Virus record (IMG/VR): IMGVR_UViG_3300044691_000296
Location: 1 to 39,554 of that record
Direction: 5' to 3' (one strand)
Length of the DNA stretch: 39,554 bases
From: a virus
Made by a program: the position numbers and the translations under genes. Of this stretch, positions 29,484 through 37,290 are shown piece by piece (position 1 is the first letter of the stretch; each line of letters opens with the position of its first letter). The notes under the pieces are model-generated. The model had not been told where the DNA came from. It saw only the letters and a program-made list of their open reading frames with translations, and ran no database searches.

Positions 29484-30056
29484 ATGTCTCTGCAAATAAA
29501 AACGCCGCCCACGGTTGAGCCGGTCACACTCGTTGAGGTCAAACAGCGGCTCCGCCTCACGACCACGGACGACGACGCGGCCATTACCGGACACATCGTA
29601 GCGGCCCGTGAGTTTGCGGAGAAAGTTTCGCGGCGGAGTTTGGCTGTCAAGTCTTACGCATACGGTATGGACCGCTTCCCCCACCCGTACGAACCAATTG
29701 TTCTTCCGGCCCCGCCGCTCGTCTCCGTTACCGCCGTCAAGTATCTGGACGAGGCACTCACTCAACAGACTTGGGACCCAACGGAGTATTACGTTGCGTC
29801 GAACAACGTCCCGGCGCTCATCGTTCCAAAGCCCGGACTCATCTATCCGTCAACCGGGCGGGTCCCCGGAGCGGTGGAGGTGGACTTCGACGGAGGCTTT
29901 ACGCCCGCACAGTGCCCGGAGCACCTCAAGGAAGGTATCCGGCAACTCGCCGTCCACATCTACGAGCACCCGGAGGCCGTGACCTCCGAAGGGCTGAAAG
30001 AGGCCCCGCTCGCCCTCATGTCGTTCTTCACAGCCAACAAAGTTTACGTGTTCTAA
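29484..30056 (+). CDS. Head-tail connector/adaptor, gp6-like
   Basis: 190 residues. The N-terminal VEPVTLVEVKQRLRLTTTDDD, followed by ITGHIVAAREFAEKVSRRSL, is the usual opening of phage head-tail connector proteins of the HK97 gp6/RcGTA gp6 type (helical ring that binds the portal). The middle is beta-rich (LPAPPLVSVTAVKYLDE). The C-terminal LKEGIRQLAVHIYEHPEA is also characteristic. It is the first gene after the capsid terminator. Confidence 0.85.
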   Translation: MSLQIKTPPTVEPVTLVEVKQRLRLTTTDDDAAITGHIVAAREFAEKVSRRSLAVKSYAYGMDRFPHPYEPIVLPAPPLVSVTAVKYLDEALTQQTWDPTEYYVASNNVPALIVPKPGLIYPSTGRVPGAVEVDFDGGFTPAQCPEHLKEGIRQLAVHIYEHPEAVTSEGLKEAPLALMSFFTANKVYVF

Positions 30057-30063
30057 GGACGCC

Positions 30064-30381
30064 ATGAGACGACACTCCGCCAACGAATTGATTTATACGG
30101 CCAACATCTTAGGGCCGGACGGAACGACCGCCGTAGCCAGTGGCGTCCCGTGCGGCGTTGAGGATCTAGCGGGCCGCCGTCTGGAGCAAGCCCAACTCAT
30201 AGCCTCCGAAACGTCCCACATGATCCTTATGCGGACCCCGGACACCGCCGCGTTGACGGACTCTTCTTATATCGCGTGCGACGGCAATGTTTACGTGGTG
30301 GACTACCGGCAAGACCCGCGCTCGCCGCGCCCAAAGATGTGGACAGAGGTGTACTGCCACCTTGAAAGGGCCGGACTATGA
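30064..30381 (+). CDS. Head completion/stopper protein
   Basis: 105 residues, beta-rich. The pattern (short N-terminal segment, SGVPCGVEDLAGRRLEQAQ, HMILMRTPDTAAL, CDGNVYVVDYRQDPR, WTEVYCHLERA) matches small head-tail stopper proteins of SPP1 gp16/RcGTA gp7 type. It seals the connector until the tail joins. Order between the adaptor and the tail terminator supports this. The stop overlaps the next start (ATGATG). Confidence 0.75.
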   Translation: MRRHSANELIYTANILGPDGTTAVASGVPCGVEDLAGRRLEQAQLIASETSHMILMRTPDTAALTDSSYIACDGNVYVVDYRQDPRSPRPKMWTEVYCHLERAGL

Positions 30382-30779
30382 TGCTTGACGGTTTTATCTC
30401 GCTACTGAAGGCAACTCCCGCCGTCTCTGTCATCGTTGCGGACAGGGTTTACAAAAAGGTTCTCCCGCGCGGGTATTCTTTCCCGGCCATCGTCGTTCAC
30501 CGATACGGCGGCACACAGGATTATGAGTTCGCCGGGCCGGTGGGCGTCCGCGAGGACCAAATCCAAATAGACACGTACGACTCGGGCGATGGTGAGGCGT
30601 TGGCAAGCGTCGTCCGCACGTTCCTATCGGCGTACACCGGGACGTTGCCGGACGGAACAATCGTCCAAGGGTGCTTCTTAGAACGGGACATGGATATGCC
30701 CTTCCTCCCGAACGCGGACACCAAAGGTATTGCGAACCGCTCAACCCTCGGGTTTCGAGTCGTTAGCGCACGAGTGTAA
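30378..30779 (+). CDS. Tail terminator/completion protein, DUF3168-like
   Basis: 133 residues. MMLDGFISLLKATPAVSVIV, then FPAIVVHRYGGTQDY, IQIDTYDSGDGEALASVV and FRVVSARV at the C-terminus follow the fold pattern of DUF3168 and lambda gpU-like tail terminators (RcGTA gp8). The protein caps the tail tube and binds the stopper. It directly precedes the tail tube gene, as expected. Confidence 0.8.
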   Translation: MMLDGFISLLKATPAVSVIVADRVYKKVLPRGYSFPAIVVHRYGGTQDYEFAGPVGVREDQIQIDTYDSGDGEALASVVRTFLSAYTGTLPDGTIVQGCFLERDMDMPFLPNADTKGIANRSTLGFRVVSARV

Positions 30780-30823
30780 CAACAGACGACGCGGCAGCCC
30801 CGCGAATGAATGGGAGAAAGAAC

Positions 30824-31249
30824 ATGGGACAGGTAATTGGACACGGCGCAAAACTGGAGTTGGATACGTCTAACCCCGCCAACGGGACGAGCGGAGACAC
30901 ATGGACTCAGATTTTGGGGACCACCTCTATTGACCTCGGCTCCAACAAGGTTGACACGCACGACAACACGGACTTGGGCACGCCGGGCACCAAGCGTACG
31001 TTTATCCCCGGCCTGGAAAACGAAGGGGACATTAGCGTCAAGATCAACGTCATCCCCGGTGACGCCACACAAACAACGTTGGTTGCCGCAAAGGGTGTCC
31101 TGTCTTACTTCAAGGTCATCTATCCCGGCGCGGTCAGAACTATCGTCTTTCAGGGGATTATCACGTCGATTGACGAGAGTATCCCGGACGACAAGCTCCC
31201 AACGTTGACAGCGAAAATCCAGGTCAGCGGCGGCAAGACTTACAGCTAA
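30824..31249 (+). CDS. Major tail tube protein
   Basis: 141 residues from ATG 30824 with a GGGAGAAAG site; the in-frame ATG at 30806 precedes that site and is rejected. The protein is beta-rich with GHGAKLELDTSN, SIDLGSNKVDTHDNTDLG, FIPGLENEGDISVKIN and VFQGIITSIDESIPDDKL, the pattern of GTA/siphophage tube proteins. Hexameric rings stack to form the tail tube. A short hairpin lies between it and the chaperone gene. Confidence 0.87.
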   Translation: MGQVIGHGAKLELDTSNPANGTSGDTWTQILGTTSIDLGSNKVDTHDNTDLGTPGTKRTFIPGLENEGDISVKINVIPGDATQTTLVAAKGVLSYFKVIYPGAVRTIVFQGIITSIDESIPDDKLPTLTAKIQVSGGKTYS

Positions 31250-31265
31250 ACCGTTCTCCCATTCG

Positions 31266-31287
31266 GGGCGGGCCGCGAGGCTCGCCC
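31266..31287 (+). other. Hairpin between tail tube and tail chaperone genes
   Basis: GGGCG-G-GCC (31266-31274) pairs with GGC-T-CGCCC (31279-31287) around a GCGA tetraloop with one internal mismatch. No T-run follows, so it may protect or terminate the abundant tube mRNA only partially. Confidence 0.5.
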
Positions 31288-31317
31288 TCCCTAACCCCAA
31301 AGAAAGGAAAGGACGCC

Positions 31318-31704
31318 ATGAGTAACGTAGTCGAACTAGCGGTGAAGCGTCCACTCATCCTCAAGACCAATGACCGGGAGTACACGATTGAGTACCCGCT
31401 GTCAGCGGTCATCAAGGCAGAGGAAAAGCTAGGCCGTTCGCTGAAGTCGCCCGCTGATTGGTTCGGCGCGCCCGCCAAAGACATTCCGGCATTGCTGGAG
31501 GCCGGTCTTAGCACCCACCACCCGGACGTAACCCCGGAAGAGATCCAAGCTATTTGCGACGGCATCAGCCCCGAAGCGTACACCGAATTTACGGAGGCCA
31601 TTGGAGCCGTGGCGTTTCCCCGGTGGCTCGCCCGGTTCAAAGAGAACTTGGAGAAGGTCAAAGCGGGTACAAGCCCAAAAGCTCCGAGCGTGGACGTTCC
31701 TTAG
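31318..31704 (+). CDS. Tail assembly chaperone, short (G-type) product
   Basis: 128 residues with an AAAGGAAAGGAC site. The body (REYTIEYPLSAVIKAEEKLG, PADWFGAPAKDIPALLEAGL, YTEFTEAIGAVAFPRW) is typical of the N-terminal G part of siphophage tail chaperones, between tail tube and tape measure. It coats the tape measure protein during tail assembly and is not in the finished virion. Near its 3' end is a CCCAAAA slippery site that yields the longer product. Confidence 0.85.
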   Translation: MSNVVELAVKRPLILKTNDREYTIEYPLSAVIKAEEKLGRSLKSPADWFGAPAKDIPALLEAGLSTHHPDVTPEEIQAICDGISPEAYTEFTEAIGAVAFPRWLARFKENLEKVKAGTSPKAPSVDVP

Positions 31705-32135
31705 AGGACGCACCGCGCACATGGACGGATATATGGGCGCTTTGCCGCCGTGACCACGGGCTTTCTTGGGCGGAGTTCTCAGGGTTGACGTTGGCACAGT
31801 TGGAGGCGTTGGAGGAACGCCGGACGATTGCAATTAGACACGACCGATTCAACGCCGCATTGATTACTTCGGCCTTGATAAACGCTAACCGCTCCGCAGA
31901 CTCCGCGTCCGTTTCGCCCTTCGACTTCCTACCTGGATTCGATAACGAAGAGGAAGACGAGAAACAAAAAACCCGGCGCTCTGTGAAGCACGCAATAGCC
32001 ATTGCCTTTACGCAAATGAAGGGCATGTCCCGCGAAGATGTCCTCACCGAAAAGGCGGCAATGGTCGAACGCATGAAGGCTAACGGAGTAGAGGACCCGG
32101 AGGGACTTATCCGGGAGGTGTTCCCGGAGTTGTAA
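31318..32135 (+). CDS. Tail assembly chaperone, frameshifted (GT-type) product
   Basis: About 272 residues. The G frame (to 31680) continues in the -1 frame to 32135. At the CCCAAAA site the zero frame reads C CCA AAA and the -1 frame CCC AAA A, so both tRNAs can re-pair. The T part has TWTDIWALCRRDHGLSWAEF, RRTIAIRHDRFNAAL and an acidic/basic C-terminus. No ribosome binding site or start codon is needed for the second frame. The arrangement matches the conserved G/GT frameshift of long-tailed phages. Frequency of the shift cannot be read from sequence. Confidence 0.82.
31674..31680 (+). promoter_or_regulatory. CCCAAAA -1 ribosomal frameshift site
   Basis: The heptamer has the X XXY YYZ form in the zero frame of the short chaperone (C CCA AAA). 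The zero frame stops at 31704, and the -1 frame is open to 32135. A GC-rich segment follows that could form stimulatory structure. Confidence 0.85.
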
Positions 32136-32302
32136 TGGATAGCCGTCGTGGAAGGAAAACCGGACAAGGCTTGATGGAGCCGCACGACCTAGCCAATCTG
32201 CTAGGCGAAGAGTTTGTCGCGGAGCTAGTGGCGGAGGCTTACGCGCAAAAGGACAACCCGCCACCGGACCGGCGCGGAAAGTGGGAAAGGAAACGGACGT
32301 AA
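32135..32302 (+). CDS. 55-residue charged protein after the tail chaperone
   Basis: Both ends show TAATG overlaps with neighbours. The sequence has a basic N-terminus (DSRRGRKTGQG), a helical middle (PHDLANLLGEEFVAELVAEAYA) and a charged end (PPPDRRGKWERKRT). In some phages a small gene here encodes a further chaperone segment; that is speculation. No family is recognised. Confidence 0.7.
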   Translation: MDSRRGRKTGQGLMEPHDLANLLGEEFVAELVAEAYAQKDNPPPDRRGKWERKRT

Positions 32303-32706
32303 TGGCAGACATTGACGTTCAAATCGTGACGAACATCGAAGGCTTGGACGAGCTAGAAGAGGCTTTCACGAGCGGCAGCCGCCGCGCCGTCAAGAAGTTT
32401 CTCCGCAAGGTCGAAATGAACGCCGCAAAGGTCTTGGTGGACAGCGCGGAGCAGTTCGCACCATACGACACCGGGCGGTTGGAGGGTGACATCCATCGCA
32501 TGTCTGTTATGGGTGACGGTACGTTGACCGTGCGGGTTGGACCCGGACAGGACGCATGGTACGGGATGATGCAAGAACTCGGAGCGCCGGAGGCAAACAT
32601 CCCGGCCCTTCATTGGTTGGAGAACTCCGCCCGTGAAGTCCAAAACGAAGTCTTGGAAGAGTATTACGAGGGACTCCGCGAGGGTCTTGAGGATATGAAG
32701 AAATGA
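32302..32706 (+). CDS. HK97 gp10-like head-tail/tail completion protein in an unusual position
   Basis: 134 residues. The pattern GLDELEEAFTSGSRRAVKKFLRKV, then VDSAEQFAPYDTGRLEGDI and YGMMQELGAPEANIPALHWL matches the HK97 gp10 family (a Tyr/Gly-rich YDTGRL motif, then a conserved E-x-G-x...PA-x-HWL segment). Usually it precedes the tail terminator; here it lies between the chaperone and the tape measure. The ATG overlaps the upstream stop, and the stop overlaps the next start (ATGA). Confidence 0.82.
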   Translation: MADIDVQIVTNIEGLDELEEAFTSGSRRAVKKFLRKVEMNAAKVLVDSAEQFAPYDTGRLEGDIHRMSVMGDGTLTVRVGPGQDAWYGMMQELGAPEANIPALHWLENSAREVQNEVLEEYYEGLREGLEDMKK

Positions 32707-32903
32707 AAACCATTGGGTTGGCCGTTTGCGTGTTTATGTCCTGTCTGTTGAGTTTCACGGGCGGCGCGTTCTTGGCGCAAAAAGGTTGGATTTACGTTGC
32801 GGCGGCGGGCGTTGCGTTCACTTTTACGGGGCAGTGGATTTATCTGACTTGGCAGATAGCCACAGGACGCCGGGTTTATCGCGGTACGAAAGGTAGGTCC
32901 TAA
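32703..32903 (+). CDS. 66-residue membrane protein before the tape measure gene
   Basis: ATGA overlap with the upstream gene. Two hydrophobic segments (IGLAVCVFMSCLLSFTGGAF and IYVAAAGVAFTFTGQWIYLT) and a basic C-terminus (TGRRVYRGTKGRS). The tape measure start follows directly after its stop. Function is unknown; a membrane protein within tail genes could be involved in DNA entry or in superinfection exclusion (inference). Confidence 0.75.
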   Translation: MKTIGLAVCVFMSCLLSFTGGAFLAQKGWIYVAAAGVAFTFTGQWIYLTWQIATGRRVYRGTKGRS

Positions 32904-35318
32904 GTGGCACAGCCGGTATGGGTTCTCTCGGTAGACTTGCAGACCAAAACCGCCACGTTCCAATCCGGAATGGCGGACGCGGCGAAGAGTGCGCGCGGTG
33001 CGTTTACGGACATCAAGAGCGGCTCGGAAAAGATGGGCGGCGAAGTCAACGTCAACATGATGGAGGCCCGTCATGGCGTCATGATGTTGGGCGAAGAGTT
33101 CGGTATCAAACTTCCCCGCGCCCTTACAAGCTTCATCGCAAGTATCGGACCCATCGGCGCGGCAATGGAGGCGGCCTTCCCGTTCTTGGCTATCGCGCTC
33201 GGAGCGACCCTCTTGATTGAGCACCTCGTCAAGATGCATGAAGAGGGCGAAAAGCTCACGGAGGATCAAGTCAAGTTTGGGACAGCGACACAAAACGCTT
33301 TCAACATGCTGGATAACAAGATCCTCCAGGCACAGATTCACGCGGACGAACTCCGCAACGACCATCTAGGCGCGTTGAGCAAACAGCTCGAAATGATTGA
33401 CAAGCAAAGCATGGCCGAATTGGTTCACGCCTTTGAGGAAGTTGCGAAGGCGGCGGATGTCGTCTTTGGGGACATCAAGAGCCATTGGTACACCTTCGGG
33501 ATTGGCTCGGAGGGCGCGAAGCACGCTCTAACAGGCTTCAAGAACGAATACGACAGTTTGCTCGCACAGGGTAAAAACTCAGAAGCGGCGGACCTATTGA
33601 AAGGGACTCGTGAGAGTGCCGAAAAGGTCCTCGCTCTGCAAAAGCAAGCCGGGAGTACTAAGACCCAAGGCGGTAAAGAAGGGGACCGTTCCGAGCTTCT
33701 CCAGCACGAGGCCGCGCTCCAGGAGTTGAGGAAGTCCGGCGTTGGGTTCACAGAGAAAGAAGTCCAGGCACAGCAAACCCTCGTGGACGCCCTCCGCGCA
33801 CAGCAAGGAATCGAAGAGAAAGTATCGACCCTCAAGAAGCTGGAAAGCGGCAACGCCACCAAGACGGTGGGCAAAGAGATTGGGAAGGAACAATCCGAAG
33901 CGGCCAAGGCAGCGGCGGAGCACACCTTGAAGATGGGCGAACTCAGCATCGCGGCGGAGCGGGAAGCCGCTAACGTCCGGCTAAGTTTGAGCCACGCGAC
34001 GACCCAAGAGAAGCTCGCGAGTGACGTACAGCTCGCCAACGAGGAATTCCAGATCCAACAGCAAGCCAGCCAACAGCGCATAGCCGCGTTGGACAAGGGC
34101 GGCAAGGACTACAACAACCAATTAAAAGACCTCCACAACAAGGCGGAGGAATTGACCGCCGAACACACAAACCGGCTTGCCGCCCTCCAAGGTAAAGCAG
34201 ACGAGGAAACAGCCCGCAAGAGCGTTACCGACTTGGAGCAATCCGAGCGGGAAAAGATCAATGCGACGATGCAAGGCTCCGCCGAACGGCTCGCGGCAAC
34301 GGACGCAGCACTCCGAGAGGAAGAATCCCGGAACCTCCAAGACAGTTCTTTCTATCGCGAGCTGTTGACACAGCGGGTTGAATTGGTCCGCAAGGCGGCA
34401 GAGGACGAGGCCAAAGAAAAGGCGGACGCCGGGAAGGAAGCGGCGGACCACGGGCTGAAAATGGGCGAATTAGCACTTGCCGCCGAACGCGAGCAACAAC
34501 AGCTACTAGACAGTAGCCACCGCATGACCGACCAACAGCGGTTGGCCGAAGCTATCAAGGTTGCCAACGAGGACTCCGCGATAAAGTTGACCGCGCTGTC
34601 CCAAGAGATAGCCGCGTTGGACAAGGGCGGCAAGGACTACGAGAACAAACTCCGGCAGCTCCAGGACAAGCAAAAGCAACTCATCCAAGCACACGAGAAC
34701 GAAATAACGTCCATCAAGGGCAAAGCCGAGATTGAGCGGAACCAACGGGTCCTATCTGCGGAGACGCGCTTTCAAGATTCGTTAGCCCAAGGGTTGACCC
34801 AATCCCTTATGAGGCATCAGTCTTTTGCCGCTGTGTTCACGGGCATTGGAAATCAAGTCGTCTCAGGCATGATGCAAAACGCCATCAAGAGCGTTATGGC
34901 GAACGACTTCACCAAGGAATCGGATGCCGCCGCCGCCGCCCGTAAAGCGTACCTCGCCGGAATGCATTTTCCTTTCCCCGCGAACATCGTTATGGGTCCC
35001 GCGCTCGGGGCGCTCGCGTTCGCGTCCGTCATGGCATTTCAAAGCGGAACGGACGGCGTACCGGGCACGGGCACAGGCGACAAGATCCCGGCAATGCTTG
35101 AACCCGGAGAGGGTGTAGTTCCGGGAGGCGTCATGGACGGATTGCGGAACATGGCCCGCTCGGGAAATATGGGCGGCGGCAGCCACTACCACGCGCACGT
35201 CAACCCCACGTACAACATGCAAGCTCTGGACTCAGCGGGGATGGACAAGGTATTGGACCGGCACCACGACACGCTACAAAAACACGTTGAGAAAACCTTC
35301 AGAAAGCTGAACGGATAA
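32904..35318 (+). CDS. Tape measure protein
   Basis: 804 residues from GTG 32904. An N-terminal helical domain precedes a hydrophobic region at about residues 70-105 (FIASIGPIGAAMEAAF, FLAIALGATLLIEHL). Residues 110-650 are long coiled coil rich in Gln, Glu, Lys and Ala. The C-terminal part holds a hydrophobic region and GTDGVPGTGTGDKIPAMLEP, a motif often seen near the end of tape measures. A 176-residue unit is duplicated inside the coiled coil. The protein sets tail length and takes part in DNA injection. Confidence 0.93.
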   Translation: MAQPVWVLSVDLQTKTATFQSGMADAAKSARGAFTDIKSGSEKMGGEVNVNMMEARHGVMMLGEEFGIKLPRALTSFIASIGPIGAAMEAAFPFLAIALGATLLIEHLVKMHEEGEKLTEDQVKFGTATQNAFNMLDNKILQAQIHADELRNDHLGALSKQLEMIDKQSMAELVHAFEEVAKAADVVFGDIKSHWYTFGIGSEGAKHALTGFKNEYDSLLAQGKNSEAADLLKGTRESAEKVLALQKQAGSTKTQGGKEGDRSELLQHEAALQELRKSGVGFTEKEVQAQQTLVDALRAQQGIEEKVSTLKKLESGNATKTVGKEIGKEQSEAAKAAAEHTLKMGELSIAAEREAANVRLSLSHATTQEKLASDVQLANEEFQIQQQASQQRIAALDKGGKDYNNQLKDLHNKAEELTAEHTNRLAALQGKADEETARKSVTDLEQSEREKINATMQGSAERLAATDAALREEESRNLQDSSFYRELLTQRVELVRKAAEDEAKEKADAGKEAADHGLKMGELALAAEREQQQLLDSSHRMTDQQRLAEAIKVANEDSAIKLTALSQEIAALDKGGKDYENKLRQLQDKQKQLIQAHENEITSIKGKAEIERNQRVLSAETRFQDSLAQGLTQSLMRHQSFAAVFTGIGNQVVSGMMQNAIKSVMANDFTKESDAAAAARKAYLAGMHFPFPANIVMGPALGALAFASVMAFQSGTDGVPGTGTGDKIPAMLEPGEGVVPGGVMDGLRNMARSGNMGGGSHYHAHVNPTYNMQALDSAGMDKVLDRHHDTLQKHVEKTFRKLNG
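33912..34670 (+). repeat. Internal duplication in the tape measure gene
   Basis: HTLKMGELSIAAERE recurs as HGLKMGELALAAERE, and IAALDKGGKDYNNQL recurs as IAALDKGGKDYENKL. At DNA level a 33-base identical segment lies at 34080-34112 and again at 34608-34640, an in-frame offset of 528 bases (176 codons). Sequence between the identical parts has diverged, so the duplication is not recent. Confidence 0.8.
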
Positions 35319-35321
35319 CCC

Positions 35322-35975
35322 ATGTATCCAACGATGAGTACGGAAGTCCCTTGGAGTCTCGTGAAGAGCGGTTTTAAGAAGTCGCCGCATTTCAACACAC
35401 AGACACAGAAGCCAGCGGCGGGCCGGGGCCGGACATCCATCAGCTTCATGCCGTACGCGACGTGGGACTTTGAGTTGGACATCAACTATGTCTTGGGCGG
35501 TGAAGCGGTGCAATGGTCCGTTCTCCAGCGGTTCCTTGGTTGTTACATGGCGTGTTGCGGCGCGGGTGGATTCTTTTGGTTTACGGACCCGAACGACAAC
35601 GCCATCGAAGACCAAAGCACCATGCTCAACGTCACTCCGGGCGCGAACGCACCTATGGGCCAAAAAGGGGACGGAGCTTCGACACAGTTTCAATTAGCCC
35701 GGCTGATAGACCAAGGCGTTGACGTTATTCAGAACGCGGTCAACCCGGTCTTGTTCGTGAACGGCTCGGCGGTAACGGGGACGGTGGGTCCTACCGGCGT
35801 TGTCGTCTTCGACAGTGCGCCGCCCGTAAACGCCGTGCTGACTTGGCAAGGGAGTTTCCTCTATCTGTGCCAATTCAACGAGGACACGCTCAAGGACCTT
35901 GCGCGGGTTTCTAAAAACAGCGGCGGGTTCCTTTGGAGTTGCTCAAGCATCGCCTTTGAGAGCGTGTTCGTATGA
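35322..35975 (+). CDS. Distal tail protein, DUF2460-like (GTA gp12 type)
   Basis: 217 residues, beta-rich. WSLVKSGFKKSPHFNTQTQK, then YATWDFELDINYVLGG and GGFFWFTDPNDNAIEDQ follow the DUF2460 pattern found directly after the tape measure in RcGTA-like tails. It would form the ring that joins tube and hub. The C-terminal half has TQFQLARLID and a repeat-like beta region. The stop overlaps the next start (ATGA). Confidence 0.8.
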   Translation: MYPTMSTEVPWSLVKSGFKKSPHFNTQTQKPAAGRGRTSISFMPYATWDFELDINYVLGGEAVQWSVLQRFLGCYMACCGAGGFFWFTDPNDNAIEDQSTMLNVTPGANAPMGQKGDGASTQFQLARLIDQGVDVIQNAVNPVLFVNGSAVTGTVGPTGVVVFDSAPPVNAVLTWQGSFLYLCQFNEDTLKDLARVSKNSGGFLWSCSSIAFESVFV

Positions 35976-36181
35976 GCCAAACACACTTCTTTTCATACGC
36001 CGATAGAGTTTTCCTTCGGGCCGTGGAGCTAGGCTGTCAGCCCATCCCCGGCAGCTCCACGCTGATACCGCTATGGCGTTGCACATGCCGCAATTGGCTA
36101 CACGCCGCCCACGAGACAACGATTATCACCAACGAGTCACTATCCCTTTTGCAAAACGGTATGCGGAACCGTGCCAAATGA
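35972..36181 (+). CDS. 69-residue protein of unknown function in the tail tip cluster
   Basis: ATGA overlaps at both ends. The sequence contains GCQPIPGSSTLIPLWRCTCR and NWLHAAHE, with three Cys and two His close together that might bind metal. No family is recognised. Coupling suggests it is made with the two tail tip proteins around it. Confidence 0.7.
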   Translation: MSQTHFFSYADRVFLRAVELGCQPIPGSSTLIPLWRCTCRNWLHAAHETTIITNESLSLLQNGMRNRAK

Positions 36182-37113
36182 AAAGACTAATGCCTTCGAC
36201 GCTCATCACGTTCCTCCAGAACAACCCCAATTGCCACAAGGCAGATTGCTTTGTTATCCAGTTGCCCACGGGCGTGGTCCTCTGTGCGACGGAGGGTCAA
36301 TGGGATATCACCTTCTTGGCAACGACGCCCGGATGGCCCGGCGCACAAACGACATTCAAGGCCGCCCAATATGGTGTTTGGAGCCGGGGAAAGATCACAT
36401 CCGAAGCCGGGACAAAATGCGGTGCCAACACGATGGACTTAACCTGTATCCCGAAGCCGGGGACCAACTATCCAGGGTTGGGAATCGGCATTCTTAACGC
36501 CGCGCTTAACCACCTCTTCGACGGCGCTACTGTGTGGGTCTATACGGCGTACATGGCCCTCGGGCACTACGGGGACGTATCGGTGGGCATTGAAACGAAG
36601 TGGCAAGGGACCGTTTCCAAAGCGCCCGTCTTGTCCCGCTCTAAGGTTCAATTCGAGTGCGCGGACCCGATGTACTTATTGAACATGAAGGTCCCGTCCC
36701 GGCTAATGCAAAGCAATTGCCCGTGGTCGTTCTGTGACAACAATTGCACGCTCTCTGTTTCGGACTATACGGTCAACTTCACGGCGCAATCCGGGAGCAC
36801 ACAAATCAATCTGATACCAACGGCGGCGTTTACACAGGCGGACGGATACTTCGCGCAAGGCGTTGTCAAATGCCTCACGGGAGCCAACGCCGGATTGAGC
36901 CAAACGGTAAAGACCCACGCGGGCGGCTCCGTAACGCTCATGGTGCCGTGGATTCTCCCGGTACACGCCGGAGACACCTTCTCTGTCATCAAGGGTTGTG
37001 ACAAGACGCTCACAACCTGCAAAACCACCAAGCAAGCTAACGGAACGGTTATAGACAACTCACAGAACAACGGCAGCACGCCGTTCGTTCCCGCGCCGTC
37101 TTCATCCGTATAG
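36178..37113 (+). CDS. Tail tip protein, DUF2163/BR0599-like (GTA gp13 type)
   Basis: 311 residues from ATG 36178, chosen by the ATGA overlap; the open frame continues upstream. MPSTLITFLQNNPNCHKADCF, then CATEGQWDITFLATTPGWPG, KITSEAGTKCGANTMDL, and CPWSFCDNNCTLS with a terminal GCDKTLTTCKTT are the recurring elements of this family, including the paired Cys that in RcGTA bind an iron-sulphur cluster. It forms the upper part of the tail tip. Gene order supports the assignment. Confidence 0.82.
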   Translation: MKRLMPSTLITFLQNNPNCHKADCFVIQLPTGVVLCATEGQWDITFLATTPGWPGAQTTFKAAQYGVWSRGKITSEAGTKCGANTMDLTCIPKPGTNYPGLGIGILNAALNHLFDGATVWVYTAYMALGHYGDVSVGIETKWQGTVSKAPVLSRSKVQFECADPMYLLNMKVPSRLMQSNCPWSFCDNNCTLSVSDYTVNFTAQSGSTQINLIPTAAFTQADGYFAQGVVKCLTGANAGLSQTVKTHAGGSVTLMVPWILPVHAGDTFSVIKGCDKTLTTCKTTKQANGTVIDNSQNNGSTPFVPAPSSSV

Positions 37114-37119
37114 GGACTT

Positions 37120-37290
37120 ATGAACAAAGAAAAACAATTCGAGACGTGCCACAAGCATGGCAAATTCCCGGTTGGAGGCAACGAGCACGAACACCCGCAC
37201 AACGGGGACACCATAGTCCTCTGTCCGGTGTGCCGTGAATGTGGCATAAACAGGCACTACGGTCTTTGTTCAATGGGCGGCGAGGGATAA
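37120..37290 (+). CDS. 56-residue zinc-binding-like protein
   Basis: ATG 37120 follows the previous stop by six bases, and its stop abuts the next start (TAAATG). CHKHG, a His-rich segment (GGNEHEHPHNG), then CPVCRECG and a final Cys give a plausible zinc ribbon. It fills the gap between two tail tip genes. No family is recognised. Confidence 0.68.
   Translation: MNKEKQFETCHKHGKFPVGGNEHEHPHNGDTIVLCPVCRECGINRHYGLCSMGGEG

Noticed and set aside
31554-31673. Independent start for the second tail chaperone frame
   Set aside because: The ATG at 31554 lies deep inside the first frame without a binding site, and the in-phase slippery site explains expression better.
32664-33365. Leftward open frame of 233 codons
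   Set aside because: Antisense to the tape measure gene, which has strong coding character and correct context.
33425-34105. Leftward open frame of 226 codons in the tape measure gene
   Set aside because: A Ser/Ala/Cys-rich mirror of coiled-coil codons; no independent signals.
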